This document shows positions 1 to 7,721 of a stretch of 13,733 nt of DNA, in pieces. The DNA comes from Bacillota bacterium (GTDB lineage: Bacteria > Bacillota > Clostridia > Clostridiales > Clostridiaceae): assembly GCA_023427705.1 (NCBI GenBank), contig JAEZAL010000348.1:1-13733 (forward strand), written 5' to 3'. Each line of letters opens with the position of its first letter. The first letter of the stretch is position 1. Made by a program: the position numbers and the translations under genes. The notes beneath the pieces are model-generated. The model was given only the letters and a program-made list of their open reading frames with translations, was not told the origin of the DNA and did no database searches.

Positions 1-1080
1 GGTGGTGGCAGATGTAATATTACTAATAATAGAGATATAGAAGAGTTTTTTGATAAGATAGTTACTAATAAAAAGTTTTTATATAGTGCTTTATATACTT
101 TTCCTAATACAAATCTTTTAGATTACTATTCAAGTAAGTGGTTAGAGTATAAGGTTGAATATGATCAAAAAGTATTCACTAAAAGTGATAAAGCAGATGA
201 AGTAATTGAGATTTTTAAAAGAGATCTTATGAAAAATGATGTAAGAGTTTATTATAATACCAAGGTTAAAGATTTATTAGTAGAAGAAGATACGATTAAA
301 GGAATTATAACTGAAGAGGGAAAAGAAATTTTAGCAGATAAAGTTATTGTAACCACTGGAGGAAAGAGTTATCCAACCACTGGGTCTGATGGTAGCATGT
401 TTGAAATACTTCAAAAATACGGGCATACTATAAACAATTTTTATCCAGCTTTAATACCTTTAGTAATTAAAGATGGATTTATTAAAAATCTTCAAGGAAT
501 TGCTATGAAAGAAGTAGTAATAAGTACTACGATCAAAAAGAAGAAAATCCAAAGACAAGGGGATATGATTTTTACACACTTTGGAATATCAGGACCAGGC
601 GTACTTAAGTTTTCTTCTTATATAAATAAAATATTAAAGGAGAGGGAAGTAGATATACAAATAGACTTCTTACCAGATATGTCTAAAGAAGAAATATCTA
701 ACATAATAAGAAGTAATAATAAAAGCATATTAAATAATTTAAAGGAATATTTACCTCAAAATTTTATTAAAGAAATACTAAGTATTTTAAACTTAACTGA
801 AGTAAAAACTGCAGAATTAAGAAAAGAAGATGAATTAAAATTAATAGAGTATATTAAAGAAATGAAGTTAACAGTAGAAGATACTATAACTATAAAAGCT
901 GCAATGGTAACTAGCGGTGGTGTTAGCGTAAAAGAAATAAATGCATCTACTATGGAGTCTAAAAAAATTAAAAATTTATATTTTGCAGGAGAAGTTATAG
1001 ATATAGATGCTGAAACAGGTGGATATAATCTACAAATGGCTTTTTCTACAGGGTATTTAGCTGGAATGGTAGAAGATTAA
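1..1080 (+). CDS. HI0933/YhiN-family NAD(P)/FAD-dependent oxidoreductase, 5'-partial
   Basis: The frame is open from base 1, so the true start lies upstream; 359 residues are present. The first residues, GGGRCNITN, match the conserved TGGGRCN-type motif that lies shortly after the FAD-binding GxGxxG in the HI0933 family (PF03486), so roughly 40 N-terminal residues, including the dinucleotide-binding loop, are missing. A VTTGGKSYPTTGS segment and the C-terminal AGEVIDIDAETGGYNLQ block, which closes the FAD site, are both present. The family are soluble flavoproteins of mostly unknown substrate. A clostridial member (BaiN) has been reported in bile-acid reduction, but nothing here supports that specific role. 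An internal ATG at 229 could be mistaken for the start, but coding clearly continues upstream of it. The gene ends in TAA, one base before a palindromic terminator. Confidence 0.9.
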   Translation, partial: GGGRCNITNNRDIEEFFDKIVTNKKFLYSALYTFPNTNLLDYYSSKWLEYKVEYDQKVFTKSDKADEVIEIFKRDLMKNDVRVYYNTKVKDLLVEEDTIKGIITEEGKEILADKVIVTTGGKSYPTTGSDGSMFEILQKYGHTINNFYPALIPLVIKDGFIKNLQGIAMKEVVISTTIKKKKIQRQGDMIFTHFGISGPGVLKFSSYINKILKEREVDIQIDFLPDMSKEEISNIIRSNNKSILNNLKEYLPQNFIKEILSILNLTEVKTAELRKEDELKLIEYIKEMKLTVEDTITIKAAMVTSGGVSVKEINASTMESKKIKNLYFAGEVIDIDAETGGYNLQMAFSTGYLAGMVED

Positions 1081-1081
1081 T

Positions 1082-1117
1082 AAAAAAGATAATTTGCATA
1101 TGCAAATTATCTTTTTT
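1082..1117. terminator. Bidirectional intrinsic terminator, perfect 36-bp palindrome
   Basis: Two 18-nt arms (AAAAAAGATAATTTGCAT and its exact reverse complement) give a GATAATTTGC stem flanked by A6 and T6. Either strand therefore reads as a hairpin followed by a U-run. It lies one base past the stop of the flavoprotein gene and three bases from the stop of the convergent VanW gene, so it can serve both. The stem is AT-rich but unbroken. Confidence 0.85.
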
Positions 1118-1120
1118 ACT

Positions 1121-2431
1121 TTAATTATTTGGAAGTGGTTGGTAAGTACTTCTATCTAGATATTGATTTACTACTAATTCTCCATTTGAATTATATCCAT
1201 ATAAATATGTATCTGCACTTAGTGGTCCTAAAGGTACGGAAACAGCTTCATAAGTAATACCATTTTTCACAGTAGCATTAGACCAAAATTCTATAGTCAA
1301 GTTGCCATTACTAGCATATGAATTAATAACTATAGGATAATCAAAATTATTAACAAACTTTAAGTCAATAAGATTATCAGCTAAAGTAGCATCAAGACCA
1401 ATAGGAACATAAGAAACCTTCATCATATGATTAAGTCTTTCAGTAGGTATTATACCAGCTCTTAGCATTGTGTTATATAAAGTTGAAGCAACTTGACAAA
1501 CACCACCACCAACTCCTGGAACTACTTCGCCACCAACATAAGTATTGGCTTCAACAAAGCCATTTTCTAGGGTGGTTGGACCAATAGCTTTCTCAGTAGA
1601 GAAGGTTTCACCTGGCATAACTATAATATTATCAATATTTCTTGCAGCTAATTGAAGATTTGTCCCACTTGGACCAACTGAATAATGAGTTGTAAAAGAA
1701 GAAACTTTATTATTAACTGTTGCTAAATCACTAGCTTTAATATTTGCTTCTACCACATCTACATTTCCAGAAACCTCTACAATATTAGGAGCTTTCATAT
1801 CTCTAATTTGGCTTTTTATTGTATCTAACAATTGTGATGAATTTAATTTTAATCCTGTTGTATCATTATAAATGCTGATTCCTCCAGAAATATTAATAGA
1901 GGCATCAGTAGGACTAACATCTATTGCATTTGATATACTAGATACAAAATTAACTAACTTATCTTCATTAAACAAAACTTCGAATTCATATTCTCTGTTA
2001 GTAGGTTTTTTGATTAGGTTAAGTTTATTAAAGAACCCTTGATCTTTACCAAAACTTAAGAGTTCTTGTTCTAATTCCTCATAGTTTATGTTAGCATCTA
2101 AATCTTTATAAGAAATATTAAATTTTTGATCATTTGCAGTAACAGATACTTCTTTATTACTTATATCATTTACTAAAGAAACAAGAGTAGAATGTAAATC
2201 TTCACTATTTAATCCAGATAAATCTTTATTTAGAATATAAGCTCCTGGATAAACTTTATCACTATAACTATCTATTAATTTATAATTCCTAAATAACCAA
2301 TAGCCTATACCTATAAATAATATTAAAAATAATATAAGAGTAATCTTAAAACCTTTTGATGCGAAAATTGTACTCTTCTTATCTTCCACCACTTCCTCTG
2401 GTGTTTTTGTGTTAAGATTATTACTTTCCAT
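1121..2431 (-). CDS. VanW-domain membrane-anchored protein
   Basis: 436 residues from the ATG at 2431. A short cytoplasmic N-terminus is followed by one membrane segment (about 28-47, rich in I, L and F), then a long extracellular part. Residues about 60-230 resemble the peptidoglycan-binding-4 type region often found before VanW domains. The VanW domain runs from about 245 to 385 and carries the hallmark GVGGGVCQVASTLYN near residue 311, followed by ERLNHMMKVSYVP. VanW proteins are found with vancomycin-resistance clusters and widely in clostridial envelopes; their biochemical role is unknown, so a cell-wall function is inference. There are no van genes nearby. An ATG at 2470 would add 13 residues, but it has no ribosome binding site and sits at the predicted transcription start, whereas the ATG at 2431 follows a weak AAGAAAG. 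I therefore prefer 2431. Confidence 0.85.
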   Translation of the reverse strand: MESNNLNTKTPEEVVEDKKSTIFASKGFKITLILFLILFIGIGYWLFRNYKLIDSYSDKVYPGAYILNKDLSGLNSEDLHSTLVSLVNDISNKEVSVTANDQKFNISYKDLDANINYEELEQELLSFGKDQGFFNKLNLIKKPTNREYEFEVLFNEDKLVNFVSSISNAIDVSPTDASINISGGISIYNDTTGLKLNSSQLLDTIKSQIRDMKAPNIVEVSGNVDVVEANIKASDLATVNNKVSSFTTHYSVGPSGTNLQLAARNIDNIIVMPGETFSTEKAIGPTTLENGFVEANTYVGGEVVPGVGGGVCQVASTLYNTMLRAGIIPTERLNHMMKVSYVPIGLDATLADNLIDLKFVNNFDYPIVINSYASNGNLTIEFWSNATVKNGITYEAVSVPLGPLSADTYLYGYNSNGELVVNQYLDRSTYQPLPNN

Positions 2432-2474
2432 AAGTACCAACTTTCTTTTAAACTCTTGTCTTATATACATATAT

Positions 2475-2503
2475 AGTTTACATCTAAAGAATAATTATTT
2501 CAA
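2475..2503 (-). promoter_or_regulatory. Predicted sigma-A promoter for the VanW gene
   Basis: Read on the minus strand, TTGAAA (2503-2498) and TAAACT (2480-2475) are 17 bp apart. The -10 matches only four of six consensus bases. Transcription would start near 2468, which supports the downstream ATG at 2431 as the translation start. Confidence 0.45.
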
Positions 2504-2590
2504 TAAATATTGGGAAGGATTTAAATTTAAATATAAAATTTAATTCTATTTCACATTAAGAGAAAAATGTATATTTTCAATATATATTTA

Positions 2591-2619
2591 TTTACAAAAA
2601 CTTTCAAAATAAGTATAAT
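2591..2619 (+). promoter_or_regulatory. Predicted sigma-A promoter for the chemoreceptor gene
   Basis: TTTACA (2591-2596), a 17-bp spacer and TATAAT (2614-2619). This is a near-consensus promoter, about 40 bp upstream of the chemoreceptor ATG and facing away from the VanW promoter. Confidence 0.75.
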
Positions 2620-2658
2620 TATAGAATATATTAAATATAGGTAAATTTGGGGGAAGTT

Positions 2659-4377
2659 ATGAGAAAAGGAAGCACTGATAAAAAGACAAAATCGAAAAGT
2701 ATAGGAAGAAAAATATTTACTGTAACTGTTACAATTACAATAATATCAATGATTATATTACTATCAATAAACACCTTAATGTTTAAAAATATATTGAATT
2801 CTATAGAAAAAGATATATTAGTAAGGGGTAAAAATGTAAGGGGCTCTATATTATCTGCTGATATAGAAGAAGTTTTAAAAAATAAAATTACTGGAAGTTA
2901 TGATTATAAAAAATTAAAAAATGATTTAATTAATGGAAAAAGTAATGAGAATATTAACTATGCTGCAATATTGACTAAAACTACTGATGGAGAAGTAGAA
3001 ATATTAGTAGATACAGAAAGTAATTTGCTTAGCTTTGGAGAAAAAATAATCGTAACCAATGAAATAAATAAAGCATTTAATGACGAAGTTGTATCAAATG
3101 AAGAAAGTGAAAATAAAAGAAATAGCATTAATGCGTATTATCCAATAAAATCTTCCAATGGAGCAGTATCTGCAGTATTAGAGATAAAGAGTGATGTTAC
3201 AAATATTATTAATATAAAAAGTAAAATTTTACTACAGTTAGGTATATTAGCTTTATTTTTAACTTTCATATATTCTATTATGTCTTTATTAATTTCAAAA
3301 TCAATTAACAAAAAGGTTAAAGATGTTATAAGTGGGCTAGTTGTTATTTCAGAAGGAGATTTAACAAAAAAAATTAATATTAAAGGGAATGATGAAATTA
3401 ATTTAATAGCAAGTTATATAAATAATTTGCAGTATAAAATAGCTATAATGATAGATAAAATAATGATATCTTCAGAGAAAGAAATTAATAACATAGAGAT
3501 TTTATCTAATTCAAGTAAAGAAATGGCTGCAGGATCGGAAGAAATAACTGCTACGATACATGAAATAGATTCAAATATTTATATTCAAAATGAAGATACA
3601 AAGAAAATAAATAATTTATTAAATGGTTTCGGGGATTTAATAGAGGAAGTAAAAACATCTATGATAGAAATAAACACTTTATTAACGTCAATAAATGAGC
3701 AGTTAGATATAAATAATAAATCATTAATAGAACTTCAATTATCTAAAAAAGATATACAAGATTCATCTGGTAATATGAATGATAAACTTGAAGGATTACA
3801 TAGATCTCTAGAAAAAATAAAAGATATAACAACATTCATAGATTCAATAGCTGATCAGACTAATCTTTTAGCTTTAAATGCATCTATAGAAGCAGCTAGA
3901 GTAGGGGAGAGTGGAAGAGGATTTACTGTTGTAGCAAATGAAATAAGAAAATTAGCAGAGGAAGTTAAGACTTCTTCATTAGATATAAATAATCTATTGG
4001 AAAATGTAATTAATGAAGGGAATGAAGTTAAAGCTATTTCTATGATAGTTAATAATAAGTTAGTTAATCAATTTGAGGTTATAGATTATTCAATAGTTTC
4101 TTTTAAGGATATAGTAAATAGAATAATAGAATTATATCCTAAAATAGTTAATGTTAATAATGAAATGGATAATGTACTAGAAGAAAAAGATGTGATTTTT
4201 AATTCAGTAGAAAAAGTAAGTAATTTGTTAGATGAAATATCCTATTCCTCTGAAGAAATAAAAAATTTCTCTGAAGAATTAAGTGTTATGGCGCAAGGTA
4301 TTGCTGAAGTAGGTGAAGAATTAAGTAATAATACAAGTGAAATGAATAATGAAATCAATAAATTTCAAGTAAAATAA
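2659..4377 (+). CDS. Methyl-accepting chemotaxis protein with Cache-like sensor region
   Basis: 572-residue transmembrane chemoreceptor. A basic N-terminus is followed by a first membrane helix (about 19-41), an extracellular sensing region of about 150 residues, a second helix (about 194-215), a HAMP linker containing GDLTKKINIKGNDEI, and a long helical signalling domain. The conserved hairpin tip that contacts CheA and CheW starts near residue 395 (IADQTNLLALNASIEAAR), followed by GRGFTVVANEIRKLAEE. The C-terminus lacks an NWETF-type CheR tether, which is common in Firmicutes. The size and position of the sensing region suggest a single Cache-type fold, but I cannot assign a ligand. The ATG at 2659 follows GGGGGAAG closely; an in-frame TTG at 2647 lies upstream of that Shine-Dalgarno and is rejected. 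No chemotaxis genes are adjacent, so it is an orphan receptor. I see no convincing terminator after it. Confidence 0.93.
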   Translation: MRKGSTDKKTKSKSIGRKIFTVTVTITIISMIILLSINTLMFKNILNSIEKDILVRGKNVRGSILSADIEEVLKNKITGSYDYKKLKNDLINGKSNENINYAAILTKTTDGEVEILVDTESNLLSFGEKIIVTNEINKAFNDEVVSNEESENKRNSINAYYPIKSSNGAVSAVLEIKSDVTNIINIKSKILLQLGILALFLTFIYSIMSLLISKSINKKVKDVISGLVVISEGDLTKKINIKGNDEINLIASYINNLQYKIAIMIDKIMISSEKEINNIEILSNSSKEMAAGSEEITATIHEIDSNIYIQNEDTKKINNLLNGFGDLIEEVKTSMIEINTLLTSINEQLDINNKSLIELQLSKKDIQDSSGNMNDKLEGLHRSLEKIKDITTFIDSIADQTNLLALNASIEAARVGESGRGFTVVANEIRKLAEEVKTSSLDINNLLENVINEGNEVKAISMIVNNKLVNQFEVIDYSIVSFKDIVNRIIELYPKIVNVNNEMDNVLEEKDVIFNSVEKVSNLLDEISYSSEEIKNFSEELSVMAQGIAEVGEELSNNTSEMNNEINKFQVK

Positions 4378-4487
4378 AGCTATATTAAGTATAAATATAT
4401 TTGTATTAAGGTACTTTTATGCTTTTTGTATTAATATTAGAATTTTAAATACCCCTATTAATAAAAGTATTACATTATATCAATGAG

Positions 4488-4516
4488 TTGAGGAATATAT
4501 TCTGTAAGAGTAAAAT
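4488..4516 (+). promoter_or_regulatory. Predicted sigma-A promoter for the interrupted transporter
   Basis: TTGAGG (4488-4493), 17-bp spacer, TAAAAT (4511-4516), 35 bp upstream of the transporter ATG. The -10 is good (five of six) and the -35 moderate (four of six). The promoter implies the gene is still transcribed despite its internal stop. Confidence 0.5.
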
Positions 4517-4551
4517 ATCACTAAGAGACTATTTTTAAAAGGAGTGATATT
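4514..4551. repeat. 9-bp inverted repeat linking the -10 and ribosome binding site
   Basis: AATATCACT (4514-4522) and its exact reverse complement AGTGATATT (4543-4551) are separated by 20 bp. The left arm overlaps the predicted -10. The right arm overlaps the Shine-Dalgarno (AAAAGGAG, 4537-4544) and abuts the ATG. Arm centres are 29 bp apart, close to three helical turns, so a repressor operator is possible. A hairpin hiding the ribosome binding site would need an upstream transcription start. Confidence 0.4.
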
Positions 4552-5454
4552 ATGAAAGCAGAAAATAAAATACTTAAATTTTCAGCTTTCGGTGGATTGT
4601 TCTTCGCTATTTTAGGTATTGCTTGGGGATGAGCGATAAAATCTGAAATGATTCAATTTGATGGTTTATATTCATTTATAAGCTTAGGATTAGCTTTATT
4701 TGCAATTATAGCTACCAATTTTATTAATAAAAGTGATATTAATAAATATCCTTTTGGAAAATGTAATTTAGAACCAATAATAGTAATAATTAAATCATTA
4801 ATTTTACTAGTAATGTGTTCAGTAACTATGTTTTCAGCAATTAAGCAAGTTATTAATGGTGGAAATAACGTAGATGAGGGGTTTGCTTTAGGATATGCAT
4901 TGATATCTTCTATTGGATGTACATGGATATACTTTTATATGAGGAAGGCATCAAAGAATCTTAATTCAGAAATAGTAAAAGTTGAAAGTAGCCAATGGTT
5001 TATGGATGCTATGCTAAGTGTAGGCGTTCTTGTAGGTTTTTTACTTTCAATGTCACTTAAATATATTGGATTATACAAAATTTCAATATATGTTGACCCT
5101 GGTATGGTAATTTTATCCTCAATTATATTTATAAAAATGCCAATAACATCAACCTTTGAGGCTTTTAAAGAACTTATTTATTCTACTGCAAATGAGGAAA
5201 TTAATTACGATATTATAAAATTAGTAAAAGAAATAGAAAAAGAATATAATTTGGAAGATTCAATATCAAGGGTTGTAAAAATAGGTAGGGAATTAAGAAT
5301 AGAAATAGATTTTATTATTTCAAATGAGTCAAAGATAAAATCCATAGATGATATGGATAAAGTAAGGGAAATTATTGATAAAAATACTAACCATTTTGAC
5401 TTAAAGAAATGGTTAAATATATCATTTACTAAAAATAAAAAATGGGCAATCTAG
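4552..5454 (+). pseudogene. Cation diffusion facilitator-type metal transporter interrupted by in-frame TGA
   Basis: A strong AAAAGGAG site precedes ATG 4552, which begins MKAENKILKFSAF and a first membrane helix. Codon 27 (4630-4632) is TGA, after which the same frame stays open to TAG 5454, giving a 300-position reading frame of normal family length. The downstream part holds five further membrane helices, an NKYPFGK motif after helix 2 (compare HPFG in CDF proteins) and a cytosolic C-terminal domain. CDF proteins export divalent metals in exchange for protons. The usual DxxxD/HxxxD metal site appears divergent: D37 with S41 in helix 2, and Q148 with D152 in helix 5. One base change would restore a sense codon. 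A restart at ATG 4648 has no good ribosome binding site and would lack helix 1. It is probably a recent pseudogene; a sequencing error or readthrough cannot be excluded. Confidence 0.7.
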
Positions 5455-5457
5455 CGA

Positions 5458-5519
5458 TATAAAAAATATACTTTATATTAGATACTTGTATGTGTTTAAT
5501 ATAAAGTATATTTTTTATA
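5458..5519 (+). terminator. Long AT-rich terminator hairpin after the transporter
   Basis: A perfect 23-bp stem (left arm 5458-5480, right arm 5497-5519) with a 16-nt loop begins three bases after the transporter stop. The right arm includes a T6 run at 5511-5516. The stem is almost all A and T, so its strength depends on length. Symmetry means it could also act on the opposite strand, though no gene needs it there. Confidence 0.7.
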
Positions 5520-5551
5520 ATCAATTTACTATTTTATAAAAATATGATATT

Positions 5552-5580
5552 TTTATAATAATTAATATTTTTTCTATAAT
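5552..5580 (+). promoter_or_regulatory. Tentative promoter for degSU
   Basis: TATAAT at 5575-5580 with TTTATA (5552-5557) 17 bp upstream. The predicted start would fall inside the GGGAGGGG ribosome binding site, which is awkward. A second TATAAT at 5554-5559 lacks a good -35. A degSU promoter almost certainly lies in 5520-5580, because a terminator precedes it, but its exact position is uncertain. Confidence 0.3.
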
Positions 5581-5596
5581 ATGGGAGGGGAAATAT

Positions 5597-6766
5597 ATGA
5601 TAGAAGCTAAATATTCTGATAGTAACATTAAGGATATTGTTAGTGAAGTAATTGAAGAAATAAACGTAGGTAAAAGTAAAATTTTTAATATTTCAGATCG
5701 TATGAGAGATGAACTGGAGATTAAAAGAAATGAGTTAAATGAAGTTAAAAATAAGCTGTCAATTGTAATAGAGGAAGTAGATTATTTGGAGAAATTAGAT
5801 AAGTCTATGAGGGTAAAGTTAGTAGAAATATCTAAAAATATTCTTAACTCTTCTCAAGAATACTTTGGAGGGGTTTATGAAGAGGCCTTAGATATAAGAG
5901 TAAAGTACATTACAAAGCAAAGTGAAGAAAAGGAATTAATATTAAGAAGAGATGCTTTAGAACGAGCTTTAAAGGGATATAACTCAAGTATTGAAGAGGC
6001 TGAAAGTGCTGTAAATCAAATTAATATTGCATTAGGCTATTTAGAAGGAAATGTATTAGAGGGATTAAAAGAAGATAGCGATAATTTTAATATGATGAAT
6101 GAGATAAAATTATTAGAGAAACAAGAAATTGAAAGAAAAAGGATTGCAAGAGAAATCCATGATGGACCTGCTCAATATATAGCAAATGCTATGATGAGAA
6201 TAGACTTTTGTAAAGTAGTAGTAAAAAAAGATCTGGAAAAAGGGATAAAAGAACTTGATGATGTTAAAGGTAACGTGAAAATGGCTTTAAAGGAAGTGCG
6301 TGGAATAATTTATGATTTAAGACCTTTATCATTGGAAGAAAGAGGATTAACTGAAGCAATTAAAGAAATTCTTAATGTTATGTCATCAGAAAATAAAATA
6401 GAAATTAATTCTTTTATTGAAGAATTTTATGGAGAGGTCGATAAAATAATACAGATAGCAGTTTATAGAGTAGTTCAAGAGATATTAAATAATATAAAAA
6501 AGCATTCATTAGCAAGAATAGTAGATTTAAGAATAAATTACATAAAAGAATATATAAACATATTTATACAAGATGATGGCATAGGATTTGATGTAAAAGA
6601 AACTTTGTTAAATATTAAAGCAAAGGGAAATTGTTATGGACTACTAGGTATATATGAAAGAGTTAAATCTTTAGGTGGAAGAATAGAAATAAGATCATCA
6701 AATGATGAAGGAACTACATATAAAATAAAACTACCAATTGATAGAAAGGTAAAGAGAGATGAGTAA
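5597..6766 (+). CDS. degS: DegS-like sensor histidine kinase
   Basis: 389 residues, matching the length and order of Bacillus DegS. It is cytoplasmic, with no membrane segment. Residues about 1-175 form the alpha-helical, coiled-coil DegS sensor region. The HisKA_3 dimerisation domain contains RKRIAREIHDGPAQ with phospho-acceptor His188, then an IIYDLRPLSLEERGL block. The ATPase domain shows the N box EILNNIKKH (E295, N299), a G box DDGIGFD (326-332) and GLLGIYERVKSLGG near the C-terminus. The kinase should autophosphorylate and pass phosphate to the adjacent DegU-like regulator. In Bacillus the pair controls exoenzymes, competence and motility; which genes it controls here is unknown. The ATG is preceded by GGGAGGGG at a 6-base spacing. 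The 3' end overlaps degU by 8 bp, suggesting translational coupling. Confidence 0.92.
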   Translation: MIEAKYSDSNIKDIVSEVIEEINVGKSKIFNISDRMRDELEIKRNELNEVKNKLSIVIEEVDYLEKLDKSMRVKLVEISKNILNSSQEYFGGVYEEALDIRVKYITKQSEEKELILRRDALERALKGYNSSIEEAESAVNQINIALGYLEGNVLEGLKEDSDNFNMMNEIKLLEKQEIERKRIAREIHDGPAQYIANAMMRIDFCKVVVKKDLEKGIKELDDVKGNVKMALKEVRGIIYDLRPLSLEERGLTEAIKEILNVMSSENKIEINSFIEEFYGEVDKIIQIAVYRVVQEILNNIKKHSLARIVDLRINYIKEYINIFIQDDGIGFDVKETLLNIKAKGNCYGLLGIYERVKSLGGRIEIRSSNDEGTTYKIKLPIDRKVKRDE

Positions 6767-7442
6767 GAATAAAATTAATGTTATAGTAGTAGATGACCAT
6801 GATTTAATAAGAGAAGGACTTAATAGAATTATTAGTTTTGAAGATGATTTAATAATAACTGGTAAATATAGTAATGGAGACGAATTAATAAAAAATATAC
6901 CTAATAATATTCCAGATGTGGTGTTATTAGATATTAATATGCCAGTAAAAAATGGGCTAGAGACTTTAAAGGTATTAAAAAAGTTATATAGTAATATAAA
7001 GGTAGTAATGTTAACAGTAGAAAATGACAAAAATACTATTATGGAAGCTATAGATATTGGAGCAGATGCGTATATATTAAAAGAGTCTGCTGGAATTGAT
7101 GTAGTGACAGCTATAAGAACAGTATTTTTAGGAGAAAAGTATATAGATAAAGCTTTAATTAAAGTAATATTCACAGATTTAAAATATGGAGGACCAATTA
7201 TAAATAAGGAAAATGAAGTTTTAGAAATGCTGACAAATAGAGAGTTAAGTATTTTATATGAAATATCTAGAGGTTTAAAAAATAAGGAGATAGCTGAAAA
7301 GTTGTTTTTATCAGAAAAAACTATAAAAAATTATATTACTGGTATGTTTAAAAAAATAGGTGTTGAAGATAGAGTTCAAGCTACTATATATGCAATAAGA
7401 AATGATATAGATAATTTTTATAAAAATAAACCTAATAAATAA
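6759..7442 (+). CDS. degU: DegU-like NarL/LuxR-family response regulator
   Basis: 227 residues. The N-terminal receiver domain has the acidic pair D12-D13, phospho-acceptor D58 (LLDINMPVKNG), T86 and K108, all the residues expected of an active receiver. A linker leads to a C-terminal LuxR-type helix-turn-helix at about 160-222 (LTNRELSILYEISRG, then NKEIAEKLFLSEKTIKNYI). It should bind DNA when phosphorylated by the DegS-like kinase encoded just upstream, with whose gene it overlaps by 8 bp (ATG 6759, kinase TAA 6764-6766). AGAGAG before the ATG is a usable ribosome binding site. Assignment as DegU instead of another NarL-family regulator rests on pairing with a full-length DegS. There is no clear terminator downstream, and the next gene has its own promoter. 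Confidence 0.92.
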   Translation: MSKNKINVIVVDDHDLIREGLNRIISFEDDLIITGKYSNGDELIKNIPNNIPDVVLLDINMPVKNGLETLKVLKKLYSNIKVVMLTVENDKNTIMEAIDIGADAYILKESAGIDVVTAIRTVFLGEKYIDKALIKVIFTDLKYGGPIINKENEVLEMLTNRELSILYEISRGLKNKEIAEKLFLSEKTIKNYITGMFKKIGVEDRVQATIYAIRNDIDNFYKNKPNK

Positions 7443-7661
7443 TATGTTAAAAAAATAGCTAATTATGAAGAATATGTAGAAAAAAGAGGTAGAATAGGTT
7501 ATTTGTTTTGTTTTTAAAAATATAGTATTTTAATAAAAAATACAAAAGAAAATAAGGGAATTACCAATAAAAATGGTAAAAAATTCTTAATTATTTAAAA
7601 AATATGTATATTATATATTCAATTTATCATAAAAGACATAGATAGTTAAATAACAAACATA
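7443..7661. other. AT-rich intergenic stretch after degU, with small inverted repeat
   Basis: No coding potential and no convincing terminator. The only notable structure is TTACCA (7561-7566) and TGGTAA (7574-7579) around a 7-nt loop. It is not followed by a U-run on either strand, so it is not a simple terminator; it could be an operator about 80 bp upstream of the lipoprotein promoter, or chance. A GTATTTT/AAAATAC repeat lies just before it. Confidence 0.4.
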
Positions 7662-7690
7662 TTGAAAAATGTATAAATAAATTATACAAT
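7662..7690 (+). promoter_or_regulatory. Strong predicted sigma-A promoter for the lipoprotein gene
   Basis: TTGAAA (7662-7667), 17-bp spacer, TACAAT (7685-7690); each hexamer matches five of six consensus bases. The expected start near 7697 leaves a short leader before the GGGGGAG ribosome binding site. Together with the following terminator, this makes the lipoprotein gene a self-contained transcription unit. Confidence 0.75.
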
Positions 7691-7721
7691 TACTTTGATT
7701 TAAGTGTTAGGGGGAGATTTT

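Noticed and set aside
2470..2470. Upstream ATG giving a 449-residue VanW protein
   Set aside because: It has no ribosome binding site and coincides with the predicted transcription start; the ATG at 2431 fits better.
2647..2649. TTG start adding four residues to the chemoreceptor
   Set aside because: It lies at the edge of the GGGGGAAG Shine-Dalgarno that serves the ATG at 2659.
4630..4632. TGA in the transporter as a selenocysteine codon
   Set aside because: No selenocysteine insertion hairpin is evident just after the codon, and the position is in a membrane-helix end, not a redox site; CDF transporters are not known selenoproteins.
6731..7174. 147-residue minus-strand open frame over the degS/degU junction
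   Set aside because: It is antisense to well-conserved catalytic motifs of both genes, has no homology I recognise and no promoter; a shadow frame.
7561..7579. TTACCA/TGGTAA hairpin as a terminator for degU
   Set aside because: The stem is only six base pairs and there is no U-run after it on either strand.
7704..7706. GTG start adding six residues to the lipoprotein
   Set aside because: It is upstream of the GGGGGAG ribosome binding site; starting at 7722 gives a normal lipoprotein signal peptide.
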